DNA of 64,000 nucleotides from CBDDEC01 sp965226785 (GCA_965226785.1 CBDDEC010000002.1:682001-746000); one strand, 5' to 3'. Positions 24,750 through 33,656 are shown, counted from the first letter of the stretch. Numbers and translations are program-made. Notes: a model not told the origin generated them from the sequence alone.

Positions 24750-25766
24750 CTAGAGAGCGGCGCTCGCTCCCCTGAGGTGCTGGAAGATCTCGAGGTAGGA
24801 GCGGCCCAGTGAGGTCTGGTGGTAGGCGATGCCTCGGTCGATGCAGAACTGTTCGACCAGTGGCTGTGCGGCGCGAAGTTGGTTGCGCGGCATCGTGGGG
24901 AACAGGTGGTGCTCGACCTGGTAGTTGAGACCGCCGTACCAGAAGTCGATGAGCCAGCTCCCTCGCACGTTGCGGGCTGTCAGCACCTGAGTCCGCAGGA
25001 AGTCCAGCGGCTCATCGTCCGACGTCATCATCATCCCCTTGTGATTCGGGGCGAAGACGGAAACGTTGTAGAGGCTGAAGGCGACCTGGCTGACGATGAA
25101 GAACGTCAGCGCCTGGGGCCATCCGCCGAGTTGCGTGAGCAGCAGGCCGAACAGCATCCAGTGCAGTGCGAGGCCGATCGCCTGAGGGATCCGCCGAGGC
25201 ACGTTCCGACCGAAGAGCAGTGTGATGCTGGGCACTCGCATGTTGATGAAGACGAACGCCCCGAGGATTGGGTACAGGTAGGCCTGGATCGCGATGATCG
25301 GCCTCGCCCACCTCGCCTTCAGCGCCACCTGCTCGGGGAACATGGCGAGCATCGGGTAGCTCGCGTCGGGGTCGTCGGTGATGTGGTTCGGGTTGGCGTG
25401 ATGTTGGTTGTGCTTACGCGTCCACCACGTGTAGCTGATCCCCATGCCCAGGTTGCCGAGGGTCCACCCGGCCAGGGCCACACCAGGCCCTCGGCGGAAG
25501 ACCTGTCGATGAGCGACATCGTGACCGAGCATGCCAATCTGCGTGAGCATGAAGCCGAACAACAGCGCGTTCGTGACGAGCACGGCCGGGTGCGGTGACC
25601 ACAGCGCCAGGGCCACGACGCCCACGAGCGCCGCAGCGTTAAAGACTGCCTTGGAGACGTAGAACCAAGGTTGCGCGGCACGCAAGCCCGCTGCGGTCAG
25701 GATGTTCTTGAGTTCGGCGTATTCGGATCCCGCGGCTGGCTCCTGCGGCTGGGTCAGCGTTGCTAT
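24750..25766 (-). CDS. Fatty-acid desaturase, front-end/acyl-lipid type
   Basis: About 338 residues. Three histidine boxes: GHDVAHR, HNQHH near the second third, and QVEHH, the Q-x-x-HH form of front-end and sphingolipid-type desaturases. Four to six hydrophobic segments separate them. A cytochrome b5 domain is absent, so an external electron donor is needed. The coding frame clearly extends upstream to ATLTQPQEPAAGSEYAELKN but has no ATG, GTG or TTG there. ATA 25766 stands where ATG is expected, and ATC 25772 lies 6 bases after GAGGAG. TTG 25685 would cut the conserved N-terminus. It converges on the right repeat of the element. Confidence 0.85.
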   Translation of the reverse strand: MATLTQPQEPAAGSEYAELKNILTAAGLRAAQPWFYVSKAVFNAAALVGVVALALWSPHPAVLVTNALLFGFMLTQIGMLGHDVAHRQVFRRGPGVALAGWTLGNLGMGISYTWWTRKHNQHHANPNHITDDPDASYPMLAMFPEQVALKARWARPIIAIQAYLYPILGAFVFINMRVPSITLLFGRNVPRRIPQAIGLALHWMLFGLLLTQLGGWPQALTFFIVSQVAFSLYNVSVFAPNHKGMMMTSDDEPLDFLRTQVLTARNVRGSWLIDFWYGGLNYQVEHHLFPTMPRNQLRAAQPLVEQFCIDRGIAYHQTSLGRSYLEIFQHLRGASAAL

Positions 25767-25884
25767 GGCGATACGTCACTCCTCTGCGATCCGCACACGA
25801 TCGTGTTCTGAGTCTCTCACCAACTGCCACCCCGCGGAAGCAAGGTTTTCGAAGGTCTTCCGACCCGGCCCGGGGGGACGCGAG

Positions 25885-25945
25885 CTTCTGCTGAGCCGAA
25901 CCTCGGGCAGTTGGCTCCGCGTGACTGAGCGCTGGGGCCGTGGGG
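25885..25945 (+). repeat. Third, degenerate copy of the selenoprotein-tail sequence
   Basis: CTTCTGCTGAGCCGAACC, then GGGCAGTT-GGCTCCGC and GCGCTGGGG, align with the tail of the radical SAM gene, including its TGA: one frame reads F-C-(TGA)-A-E-P. A hairpin CGG-GC / GC-(U)-CCG with loop AGTTG is still possible. No coding sequence leads into it, so it looks like a relic tail or an older attachment site. Confidence 0.55.
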
Positions 25946-25952
25946 ACGGCGG

Positions 25953-26156
25953 TCAGTTCGTGAGGAAGTCGAAGAGATTGCCGACCCGACCACCGCCGCC
26001 GATCTTGTAGAGCTCGGTGTAGCCGCAGTCGGCACAGGAGACCGTGCCGTACCTCTGGTTCTGTACGTTGAGGAACCGCGTGAACCCGGAGCCGGTCGTC
26101 CGCAGTTCTCCGGTCGCCGCCTCCCTCGCGCCGCACTTGGCACAGGTAAAGTCCAC
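25953..26156 (-). CDS. Small zinc-ribbon nucleic-acid-binding-type protein
   Basis: 67 residues from GTG 26156, which has GAGGAGG upstream. Two knuckles, CAKCGAREAAT near residue 5 and CADCGYTELYK near 42, form a zinc ribbon. The linker GSGFTRFLNVQNQRYGTV and the C-terminal GNLFDFLTN match a widespread family of about 70-residue zinc-ribbon proteins (PF09855-like, from memory) of unknown role. Confidence 0.8.
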   Translation of the reverse strand: MDFTCAKCGAREAATGELRTTGSGFTRFLNVQNQRYGTVSCADCGYTELYKIGGGGRVGNLFDFLTN

Positions 26157-26392
26157 GCGAGCCTCCTCACATCGGTCGAGCGTTGGGCTCCAGCCTAGGC
26201 CCTCCGCGGGAGTCCGTCGGAAGCCTTGACCTGATTGATCTGGACGACATTCATGTCGTCGTGAGCGCGCTAGAACAGGACGATCCCCAGGCAGTTCATC
26301 GGCCCGACCGTGGGATAGTTGTGCGTCGGTCGGGACCCCACTAGCGGGTAGGCCGGCCTGACCGAACGGTGAGTCGAGGAGCGACGCCCGGG

Positions 26393-26800
26393 CTAGCCGA
26401 GCTCGACGCCTCCAGTGGCGCTGTGGCGGTCCCCGCGGAGCGTGTAGTTCGTCGTGCACCAGACGCGGCTGACGCGGTCGGACTCGACCGCTACGGCGAG
26501 GAGGACCTGTTCGCCAGGGGAGAGAAATTCGACGTCTCGCAGCTCGTTGGCGGTGTGGTCGAGATCGTAGAACTCGATCAGCAGGGCGACCTCGATCGAG
26601 GAGAGGAACACCCTCGAGGTGTTGGCGACGCTGACCTGCAGCACCGGGCCGAACTTGCGCGCGGAGATGGCCAGCTCCTGAACGTCGCCCTGCGGCCCTT
26701 TTGGCGAGCTGGCGAAGAGGTCGCGCAGCCCTCGTGGGGCGCGCTGCAGCAACCGCCCCAGTGGCGACGAGGTCTCGGCCGAGCGTTGGATCCGACGCAT
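26393..26800 (-). CDS. Hypothetical protein next to the pilin-like gene
   Basis: 135 residues from ATG 26800, which has AAGGAG 6 bases upstream. The N-terminus is basic (MRRIQRSAETSSPLGRLLQR). The C-terminal part is a predicted beta-rich domain (QVSVANTSRVFLSSIEVALLIEFYDLDH, then EVEFLSPGEQVLLAVAVE in pattern), like an Ig-type or FxLYD-type fold. No signal peptide. It starts 49 bases after the Flp-type pilin and is likely in its operon. Function is unknown. Confidence 0.65.
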   Translation of the reverse strand: MRRIQRSAETSSPLGRLLQRAPRGLRDLFASSPKGPQGDVQELAISARKFGPVLQVSVANTSRVFLSSIEVALLIEFYDLDHTANELRDVEFLSPGEQVLLAVAVESDRVSRVWCTTNYTLRGDRHSATGGVELG

Positions 26801-26849
26801 CAAGAGCTCCTTGCGCAAGCGCTCCTTCTCCTCGGGTTCCGTGGCGGCT

Positions 26850-27032
26850 TTAGCCGCCCATCGTGGTGACGATGCCGCCAACCACGGTCTGAATCTGGCC
26901 GACGATGCCGGTCGTCTGGAAGGCGACGTACAGCGCCATCGAGATCACTCCCGCGACGAGTGTGTATTCGATCACGCCCTGGCCCTCATCGCGGGCGGCG
27001 GGGCGTGCTCGCAGGTAGTTCGGCGGGGGCAT
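26850..27032 (-). CDS. Flp/Fap-type pilin-like small protein (copy 2)
   Basis: 60 residues from ATG 27032 behind GAGGAGG. RDEGQGVIEYTLVAGVISMA is the Flp-pilin core, followed by a hydrophobic helix and the ending GGIVTTMGG. About two thirds of residues match copy 1 at 19767, so the two are recent paralogues. No Tad secretion gene is present nearby. A role in adhesion pili is possible but unproven. Confidence 0.75.
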   Translation of the reverse strand: MPPPNYLRARPAARDEGQGVIEYTLVAGVISMALYVAFQTTGIVGQIQTVVGGIVTTMGG

Positions 27033-27262
27033 GGGTCCTCCTCGTTGGCGTCTGGGTCTCGCTGAACTTATGGATCCTCAGACGCCACGATGGTCAATGA
27101 CTGGATCGATTCCCGAAGACGCTCAACAGAGAATGTAAGGAGCGGTGCAGACCGCCGAGGCTCTCAGACGGTCCAGCAGCGGCGCCACGAGCGCGCACAG
27201 CCCGCTGCTACAGTCGGCGCGCCGGGAGGTTGGACGGAACTCGGCCGGGAGGGGAGCGACGC

Positions 27263-27655
27263 ATGACGGCCATGGCCAAAGAGTTTCGCGACTTCGCATT
27301 GCGCGGCAATCTGATCGAACTCGCAGTAGCGCTGGTGATGGCACTGGCTCTCAAGCAGCTGATCAGCTCGCTGGTCGATCACGTGCTGATGCCGATCGTC
27401 GGCATCATCTTCGGTGAGCCGAGCTTCGATCGCCTCGAGATCACCATCAACGACTCGATCATCCTGTACGGCGCGTTCCTCACGAACGTGGTCGACTTCG
27501 CGCTCGTTGCTGCGGCGATCTTCTTCTTCGTGGTGAAGCCGTACAACGTGCTCCTCGAACGCCGCGCGGCGGGCACCGAGGAAGAGCCGACGCCCGAACC
27601 CGAGGAGATCGTCTTGTTGCGGCAGATCGCGGAGAACACGACCCGGGCCGGCTAG
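27263..27655 (+). CDS. mscL: Large-conductance mechanosensitive channel MscL
   Basis: 130 residues. N-terminal KEFRDFALRGNLIELAVALV is the MscL S1/TM1 start. TM2 is VVDFALVAAAIFFFVVKPYN, and the cytoplasmic helix ends EEIVLLRQIAENT. It forms a homopentameric emergency-release channel in the inner membrane. Start ATG 27263 lies behind GGAGGGGAG. The family's usual length is 130-150 residues, so it is complete. Confidence 0.93.
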   Translation: MTAMAKEFRDFALRGNLIELAVALVMALALKQLISSLVDHVLMPIVGIIFGEPSFDRLEITINDSIILYGAFLTNVVDFALVAAAIFFFVVKPYNVLLERRAAGTEEEPTPEPEEIVLLRQIAENTTRAG

Positions 27656-27688
27656 CGTCGCCGTCGGACCGAGCTGGCGAGGCGAGCG

Positions 27689-28018
27689 CTACCCGCCGAC
27701 CTTCGCCAGCAGTCGCACGATCTCGATGACCACCGTTTCGCCGGCGGGCTCGCCCTCGTGCGCGTTCGCCGTGTAGGCATAGAGCGCGCCGTCATCGGTC
27801 GCGAGCGCGACATCGAGCGGGAGGCCGCCGTCGCGTGCGTCGAGGAGCGCGTGGCGAACGGCCAGCGGCAGCGAGGCGTCGAGGCTGACGCCGAGCGTGG
27901 GCTGCTCGGCGGAAGCGTCGAGCAGGACGTGAGCGACCGCGGTCCACTGGCCGGGCGCGCAGCCGTCGCCGATGTCGATCTGGAGCGTGGCAGCCTCGGG
28001 CAACTCGATCGTGCTCAT
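27689..28018 (-). CDS. Hypothetical 109-aa protein
   Basis: Not recognised. It is acidic, without signal or membrane segment, and reads as alternating strands and helices (TLQIDIGDGCAPGQWTAVAH, VSLDASLPLAVRHALLDARD). It converges with mscL and is divergent from the ABC-F gene. Codon bias supports coding. Confidence 0.6.
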   Translation of the reverse strand: MSTIELPEAATLQIDIGDGCAPGQWTAVAHVLLDASAEQPTLGVSLDASLPLAVRHALLDARDGGLPLDVALATDDGALYAYTANAHEGEPAGETVVIEIVRLLAKVGG

Positions 28019-28137
28019 GCGCCGATCCTAGCTCGCGCGCCACCGGCGTGCGTGGCAACCTCGACAGGCGACATGCGTTTTCACCTCGCGCACCGTCGAG
28101 GCTGTTGAGCCACGGTGGTGCGGGAAGGTACCCGGCC

Positions 28138-29810
28138 GTGATCACCGTCAGCCTCTCCGGCGTCCGCAAGTTCTACGGGGCCCACGCGGTCCTGGACGGT
28201 CTGTCGTGGGACATCTCGGAGGGCGCGGTGATCGGCCTCATCGGCCCCAACGGCTCCGGCAAGTCGACGCTGCTGCGTTGCATCGCCGGGCTCGACGAGA
28301 TCGACGAGGGCACACTGCACCGTCGTCGCGGCCCGACGATCGCCTACCTCCCGCAAGAACCCGACCTCGACCCCGCGGTCACGCCCCTGGCGGCCGTGCT
28401 CGCTTCGCACGCTCGACTGCACGCCGTCGAGCGAGAGCTGCGCGACCTCGAAGCGCAGATGGGCGCGCCGGAGGTCTACGAAGACGACGAGCGGCTAGCG
28501 AAGGTGATGGAGCGCCACGCCGACGCCGTTGACGCGCATGAGCGCCTCGGCGGGCCGACCTACGAGAGCCGCTGCGAGACCACGCTGCTCGAGCTGGGCT
28601 TCCGACCGGCGGACCTGCATCGCCCGGTCGGACCGATGAGCGGCGGCGAGAAGAAGTTGGTGGGCATCGCCCGGCTGCTCGTGCAGCGACCAGACCTCTT
28701 GCTCCTCGACGAGCCAGACAACCACCTCGACCTCGAGGGCAAGGCGCGCCTCGAGCGGTTGATCGCGCAGTATCCCGGCACGGTCGTCATCGTCTCGCAC
28801 GACCGCTACCTGCTCGACGTCGTCACCGACGCGATCGCGGAGCTCGAGGTGGCGGGACAGCACCCGGGCCGCTCGCAGCTCACCGTCTTCCCGGGCAACT
28901 ACAGCGAGTACGCGTTCGAGAAGCGGATGGCGCTGGAACGCCAGCAGAAGAACTACACCGTGCAGCAGCGCGAGATCGGGCGCCTCGAAGCGTCGATCGC
29001 GCGGCTCAAGGTGTTCAGCCGCGGCGGAGCGAACGAGAAATTCGTGCGGCGGTGGCAGTCAATGCAGAAGCGGCTCGACAAGGTCGATCGCATCGAGCGG
29101 CCGATCATGGACCCGCGACGCATGCGCATCCGCCTGGACGCCGAGCGCGGCAGCACGAGGGTGGTCGAGACGATCGGCGTCGAGAAGGCGTTCGGCGCCG
29201 ACGAGGTGCTACGCGGCGCCGACCTGCTCGTCCTCAACGGCGAGCGCGTGGGCATCGTCGGCGCGAACGGCTCCGGCAAATCGGTGCTCTTCCGCCTGAT
29301 CCTCGGGCAGGACGAGCCCGACGCGGGGCGGGTCAAGGTCGGCCCCAGCAACACCATTGCTAGCTACGCCCAGGAGCACGAGACGCTCGACATGAACCGC
29401 ACGCGATCGAGGAAATCCGCCACACCACCCGCATCTCCGAAGGCGAGGCGGTCAATCACCTCGGGCGGTTCCTGTTCACCTACGAGCTGGCGCTCAAGCG
29501 GGTGCGGGACCTGAGCGGTGGGCAGAAGAGCCGCCTGCAGCTGGCGAAGCTGATGCTGCAGCGGTCGAACGTGCTGCTCCTCGACGAGCCCACGAACAAC
29601 CTCGACATCGCCAGCGCGGAGGTGCTGGAGGAGGCGCTGACCGACTACGACGGCACGCTGCTGATGATCAGCCACGACCGCTACTTCCTCGAACGGGTCG
29701 CTTCCCGCGTGGTCGAACTCGACGAAGGCCGGCTGATCTCGTTCGACGACGGCTACCCGCAATACGCGGCCGCACGCGCCGACCGAGAGGCGGCCGGCGC
29801 AGAGGCGTAG
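28138..29810 (+). CDS. ABC-F family ATPase (frameshifted)
   Basis: Soluble twin-ATPase of about 558 residues from GTG 28138. Domain 1: GPNGSGKSTLLRC, signature MSGGEKKLVG and LLLLDEPDNHLDL. The linker contains FEKRMALERQQKNYTVQQRE (P-site-tRNA interaction motif-like). Domain 2: GANGSGKSVLF, LSGGQKSRLQLAK and LLLDEPTNNLDI. After LDMNRT (near 29402) the frame changes; adding one G joins it to AIEEIRHTTRISEGEAVNHL. ABC-F proteins act on ribosomes (translation rescue, antibiotic protection); no transmembrane domains are present. The exact subgroup is undetermined. Confidence 0.88.
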
Positions 29811-29813
29811 CGG

Positions 29814-30521
29814 CTACGCGCCGCCGGTCAGCGCCGCCATCAGCACGCCGGCCGCAACCGAGACGTTGAGCGAATTGAGTTCGCCTCGAGGTTCGATCGC
29901 GACCACCTCGTCGCAACGGTCGAGCGTGAGGCGGCGCAGGCCGCGCTCCTCGTTGCCAAGCACCAGCAGCCAGGGGCGGTCCGGACCCAGCTCCGTGACC
30001 GAGCGCTCCGCATGTTCGGAGGATCCGACGGTCCAGAGTCCGGCCTCCTTCGCACCGTCGAGGGCCCGCGAGAGGTTGGGCACCGTCGCGTGCGGGACCA
30101 ACTCGACCGCGCCCGAGGCAACGTCGTAGACCGTGTCGGTGATGCCGGCACTGCGGTCGCGGGTGAGCGCGATGCCGCGCACCCCGAAGAAGGCCGCCGT
30201 GCGGAAGATCGAGCCGAGGTTCTGCGGGTCCTGCAGCGAATCGAGCGCCAGCCAGAGCGTACCAGGCTGCGGGTCGCGCCAGAGATCACCCAGTGGCGTC
30301 TCGTCGCGCTCCTCGACCAGTGCGAACGCGTTCGCACCGCGGCGCGCACCTCGACGCGACGATGTGGCGTCGACGACCGGGCGGCCGGCAGCGCGGGCGG
30401 CGTCGACCACGTCGCGCCAGCCACCACTGGGGCGGGCGCCGACCGTCACGCCCTCGACGGCGGACGGGCGGGCCTCGAGGGCGGCGAGCACGGCGTGCGG
30501 GTTGCGCAGCTCTAGTGGCAT
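29814..30521 (-). CDS. TrmH/SpoU-family RNA 2-prime-O-methyltransferase
   Basis: 235 residues. The N-terminal substrate-binding part (MPLELRNPHAVLAALEARP) precedes a SPOUT knot with LALDSLQDPQNLGSIFRTA, LVLGNEERGLRRL and GELNSLNVSVAAGVLMAAL, the three SpoU motifs including the Asn/Arg, Glu and Ser-Leu-Asn residues. It resembles RlmB (23S rRNA G2251) and related enzymes. It converges with the ABC-F gene, with 3 bases between stops. Confidence 0.9.
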   Translation of the reverse strand: MPLELRNPHAVLAALEARPSAVEGVTVGARPSGGWRDVVDAARAAGRPVVDATSSRRGARRGANAFALVEERDETPLGDLWRDPQPGTLWLALDSLQDPQNLGSIFRTAAFFGVRGIALTRDRSAGITDTVYDVASGAVELVPHATVPNLSRALDGAKEAGLWTVGSSEHAERSVTELGPDRPWLLVLGNEERGLRRLTLDRCDEVVAIEPRGELNSLNVSVAAGVLMAALTGGA

Positions 30522-30602
30522 GCCGCCGACTCTACCCGAGAGGCGCGTGGACGCCCTCGTTACGGCGCGAACGCGATCGCGAGTGCGCCAGCATGCAAAC
30601 GA

Positions 30603-30619
30603 CCCGGCGCGAGGCCGGG
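30603..30619 (-). terminator. Terminator after the diiron protein gene
   Basis: CCCGGC-GCGAG-GCCGGG hairpin. Read on the minus strand it is followed by TCGTTT. It lies just downstream of the stop at 30647. Confidence 0.6.
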
Positions 30620-30646
30620 CCGTTCACTGCGATCGTCGAGGCGTCG

Positions 30647-31819
30647 TCAGGCGTTGATCAGCTCCATGATCCCGGGATTTGCGCGGCCGTTCTCGAAGCG
30701 GTCGCCGAAGCTCGCAACGCGGACGCGCTGCATGTACTCCTTGACCTGCCGCTGCCGCACAGCGAGGGCGATCTTGGAGCCCTCGACGAGCGACGCGGGG
30801 TCGGAGCCGCCGCCAAGGAGGATCGTGACGGCGTCGCTGGCCGGCATCCCCGGCGCCGCCGGGTTCTGCACGCCGATGCCCTGCGCGAAGCCGAGCTCGA
30901 TGTCGTCGAGGTAGCTGTGGATTTCCTCGCGACGGTCCGTGTCGGTCTGGCCGAGGTACTGCAGGTGCATGACGCCGAACGCGACGTGCCTCGATTCGTC
31001 CGAGGCGGCGAGTCGGTAGATCGCTTTCTCGGCGTCGTTGTACGACATCAGCTCGCCCATGCGGAAGAGGGAGAGCACGACGCCCTCGCCGGCGATGTGG
31101 AGCCGGGCCGACATCTCCGTAAAGTCACGCGCCGAGTCGATCTCGACGCCGGAGACCTGCGCCGGCGTCTGCTTCATCAGCCCGCCGCCGTTGGCGAAGG
31201 TGCGCTTGCGGAAGACGTCCATGTGCCGCGCCTCGTCCATGATCTGCGAGATCAGGAACATGCGAGGCTCGTAGTAGTCGGGCGTGGTCTCCGAGATCCA
31301 TTTGCCCGGGACATCGCCGGCCACGAACTCGACCTCGGTCAGGAACGTCGTGAGCTGGCACTGCGCGCGCTCGAGGTCGTCGGGAAGCTCCTCGACGGAC
31401 GACCAGGGGATGTCGACGGCCGAGGACCACTGGCGCTGCACGGCCTCTTCGTAGAGCTGGGCGGCGTTCTTGAGCCAGATGTCGCTCTTCGTGCGGATCG
31501 AGTAGTTGCCCACGCGCGGGGCGGCCGGGCGAATCGTCGCGCCGCGCGGACGGCCCGTCTGGTTCTCGCTGAACTCCGGCACCTCGACGTCGGGCTCGAG
31601 GTCCTGGAGGAGTAGACCGCCGTGCTTGGCGTCCATCTCGAGCACCTGGTCGCCGAGCGTGTCGCGCGCCAGCATCCAGTCGAGCTTGAACCCGCGCTCG
31701 CGACCGCCCGCCAGGAGTGCGTCGAGGGCAGCGCGCCCGGGGGTCGCGCCGTTGGCGCCGTTGGCACCGTTCGCCCCGTTGGTCGACGTGGTCCCGGTCG
31801 GTGTGGTCTCGATGGTCAT
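30647..31819 (-). CDS. Ferritin-like diiron-carboxylate protein (R2-like)
   Basis: 390 residues from ATG 31819 (GGGGAGAG upstream). The four-helix diiron site is visible as Glu 162/164 (FLTEVEFVAGD), DEARHMDVF (Glu 196, His 199), GEGVVLSLF (Glu 245) and DESRHVAFG (Glu 275, His 278), the two E-x-x-H motifs of ribonucleotide-reductase-R2-like, R2lox and AurF-type oxidases. The N-terminus has a low-complexity NGA-repeat linker. No R1 subunit gene is in the window, so a stand-alone oxygenase or oxidase is more likely than a reductase subunit. It is divergent from selD over a region with two palindromes. Confidence 0.8.
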   Translation of the reverse strand: MTIETTPTGTTSTNGANGANGANGATPGRAALDALLAGGRERGFKLDWMLARDTLGDQVLEMDAKHGGLLLQDLEPDVEVPEFSENQTGRPRGATIRPAAPRVGNYSIRTKSDIWLKNAAQLYEEAVQRQWSSAVDIPWSSVEELPDDLERAQCQLTTFLTEVEFVAGDVPGKWISETTPDYYEPRMFLISQIMDEARHMDVFRKRTFANGGGLMKQTPAQVSGVEIDSARDFTEMSARLHIAGEGVVLSLFRMGELMSYNDAEKAIYRLAASDESRHVAFGVMHLQYLGQTDTDRREEIHSYLDDIELGFAQGIGVQNPAAPGMPASDAVTILLGGGSDPASLVEGSKIALAVRQRQVKEYMQRVRVASFGDRFENGRANPGIMELINA

Positions 31820-31898
31820 GACGCTCTCCCCTCGCCGTGCCGGTCGCCCAACACGTTCGTCGTCTCGCTGCCAGCATACCGAAATCCGCGGCAAGTCG

Positions 31899-31938
31899 GA
31901 TCTCCCCGACAGCCGAGGGGAGATCTCTGTAATTACAG
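31899..31938. promoter_or_regulatory. Two inverted repeats in the diiron-gene/selD divergent region
   Basis: GATCTCCCC (31899-31907) pairs perfectly with GGGGAGATC (31917-31925). It is followed at once by the 12-bp palindrome CTGTAATTACAG (31927-31938). Both lie between the starts of divergent genes (31819 and 32011), about 80 bases from each. The second looks like an operator for a dimeric repressor; the first could be an operator or a leader hairpin. The regulator is not identified. Confidence 0.55.
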
Positions 31939-32010
31939 TTACGACGGCTACAGGCTCGGCGTTGATATGCTCCGCTACTCGAGGAACCACTCCGTGAGCC
32001 GGAGGACTGT

Positions 32011-33064
32011 GTGACCGCGACTGCCCCGCGCCTGACGGAGCTGGCCCACCTCGCCGGATGCACGGCCAAGGTCGGTGCGGGCGACCTCGACGCCGTGATC
32101 CGCGGACTGACGAACAGTCTCGCCGCCGACGCCACGCCCGAGAATCTCCTGGTCGGACTCGATGTGCCCGACGATGCGGCGGTGTACCGGATCAGCGACG
32201 ACCGCGCGATGGTGCTCACCGTCGACTTCTTCGCACCGATCGTGGACGACCCTTACGCCTACGGCCAGATCGCCGCGGCCAACGCGCTCAGCGACATCTA
32301 CGCAATGGGCGCCGAGGCGGCGATCGCACTGAACATCCTCGGCGTGCCAGTCGATCTTGACGCCGCCACGACGCAGGCGATCCTGCGCGGCGGCGCCGAC
32401 AAGGTCGCCGAGGCCGGTGGGGGTGATCGTCGGCGGCCACACCGTGATCGACCCGGAACCGAAGTACGGCCTCTGCGTCGTCGGCTTCGTTGACCCCGCG
32501 AGCATCACCACGAAGGGCGGGGCACGGCCGGGCGACCGGCTGTTGCTGACGAAGCCGCTCGGCACCGGCCTGATCACGACCGCGCACAAGTTCGAGGAGT
32601 GCGAGGACGAGCACCTCGACGCCGCGATCGCGACCATGTCGCGGCTCAACGCGGAGGCGTCGCGGCTCGCCCGTGCCGCGGGCGCCGTGGCGATGACGGA
32701 CGTGACCGGCTTCGGCCTGCTCGGACACGCTAGCGAGATGGCCGCGGCGGGCAGCGTCGGCCTGCGCGTCAGCGCGGGCCAGCTCCCGTTGCTACCGGGC
32801 GCCGAAGAGTATGCCTACCGCGGCATCCTGACGGGTGGCGGCGAACGCAACCGCGCGCACCTCGAGCGGCGCGTGCACATGCGGGGCGACATCTCGCCGG
32901 ATCTCGAGCACCTCCTCTACGACCCTCAGACCTCGGGCGGCTTGCTGTTCGCTCTGCCGCCCGATGCGGCCGACGATGCCGAACGGCGCTTCTTCGAGGC
33001 CGGCGAGCCGGTGTGGTGCATCGGCGACGTGTTCGAGGGCGAAGGCATCGTCGTTGACCGCTAA
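32011..33064 (+). CDS. selD: Selenide water dikinase SelD (frameshifted)
   Basis: Makes selenophosphate from selenide and ATP, the selenium donor for Sec-tRNA and selenouridine. GTG 32011 has GGAGG upstream. About 350 residues. The active-site Cys and Lys are at positions 17 and 20 (LAGCTAKVG), as in E. coli. Further motifs are LTVDFFAPIVDDPY, VIVGGHTV, TDVTGFGLLGH and YDPQTSGGLL. The frame breaks at a run of five G near 32416-32420; with four G it reads EAGGVIVGG. It supports selenoprotein synthesis in this genome, though SelA, SelB and tRNA-Sec are not in the window. Confidence 0.92.
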
Positions 33065-33650
33065 CAACGGCGGCAGCAACGGCGTGGACGACGCCGGCGG
33101 TGCGGAACGCCTCGTGCGCTGGGGCATGATCCATGGTCGCTTCCAGCCGTTCCACCTGGGGCACCTCGAGTACCTGCGGCTCACGGCCGCGCGCTGCGAG
33201 ACGCTGATCGTCGGCATCACGAACCCCGACCCGGACGCCATCGCCGAGGAGGAAACGGCGCAGCACCGCCATCGCGACGAGGCGAACCCCTACACCTACT
33301 TCGAACGCATGCAGATGATCCGCGAGGTGCTGACGGACGAAGGGCTGGCGCAGCGCTCGGCGATCATCCCGTTCCCGGTGAATCTCCCTGACCGCTACCG
33401 CTATTACGTGCCTCAGGATGTCACGCACTTCATCCGCGTGTTCTCCGACTGGGAGGCGACCAAGGCGCAGCGCCTGCGCGATGCCGGCTACGCCGTGGAG
33501 GTGTTGCAGCCCGGCGTCGAGAAGGCGATCGACGCGACCGAGGTGCGACGGCGCATGTCCGCCGGCGAGCCGTGGCGCGACCTGGTACCGGACGGCACCG
33601 CCCGTCTGATCGCAGAGCTCGAGGCGGCGACCGCAGCCGCTGCTTCCTAG
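33054..33650 (+). CDS. NMN/nicotinate-nucleotide adenylyltransferase-like nucleotidyltransferase
   Basis: About 198 residues. The cytidylyltransferase fold is shown by WGMIHGRFQPFHLGHLEYL (the H-x-G-H ATP-binding motif) and IDATEVRRRM near the end (the ISxTxxR-like motif). The family makes NAD or related dinucleotides by adenylyl transfer; the archaeal-type NMNAT is the closest pattern. The start is uncertain: TTG 33054 overlaps the selD stop and keeps the first beta strand, GTG 33084 is possible, and ATG 33126 would cut that strand. It is cotranscribed with selD and the next gene. Confidence 0.82.
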   Translation: MTANNGGSNGVDDAGGAERLVRWGMIHGRFQPFHLGHLEYLRLTAARCETLIVGITNPDPDAIAEEETAQHRHRDEANPYTYFERMQMIREVLTDEGLAQRSAIIPFPVNLPDRYRYYVPQDVTHFIRVFSDWEATKAQRLRDAGYAVEVLQPGVEKAIDATEVRRRMSAGEPWRDLVPDGTARLIAELEAATAAAAS

Positions 33651-33656
33651 TCCGCT

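Noticed and set aside
25702..26010. Plus-strand coding sequence that would give the third Sec-tail copy a gene
   Set aside because: The open frame is antisense to desaturase and Zn-ribbon genes, is not in the F-C-TGA frame, and shows no motif.
30647..31819. Class I ribonucleotide reductase small subunit with its partner
   Set aside because: The diiron motifs fit the wider superfamily, but no R1 gene or NrdR box is nearby, so the narrower assignment is not supported.
32011..32070. Selenocysteine in SelD itself
   Set aside because: The active-site position carries an ordinary Cys codon (position 17), so no Sec recoding is needed.
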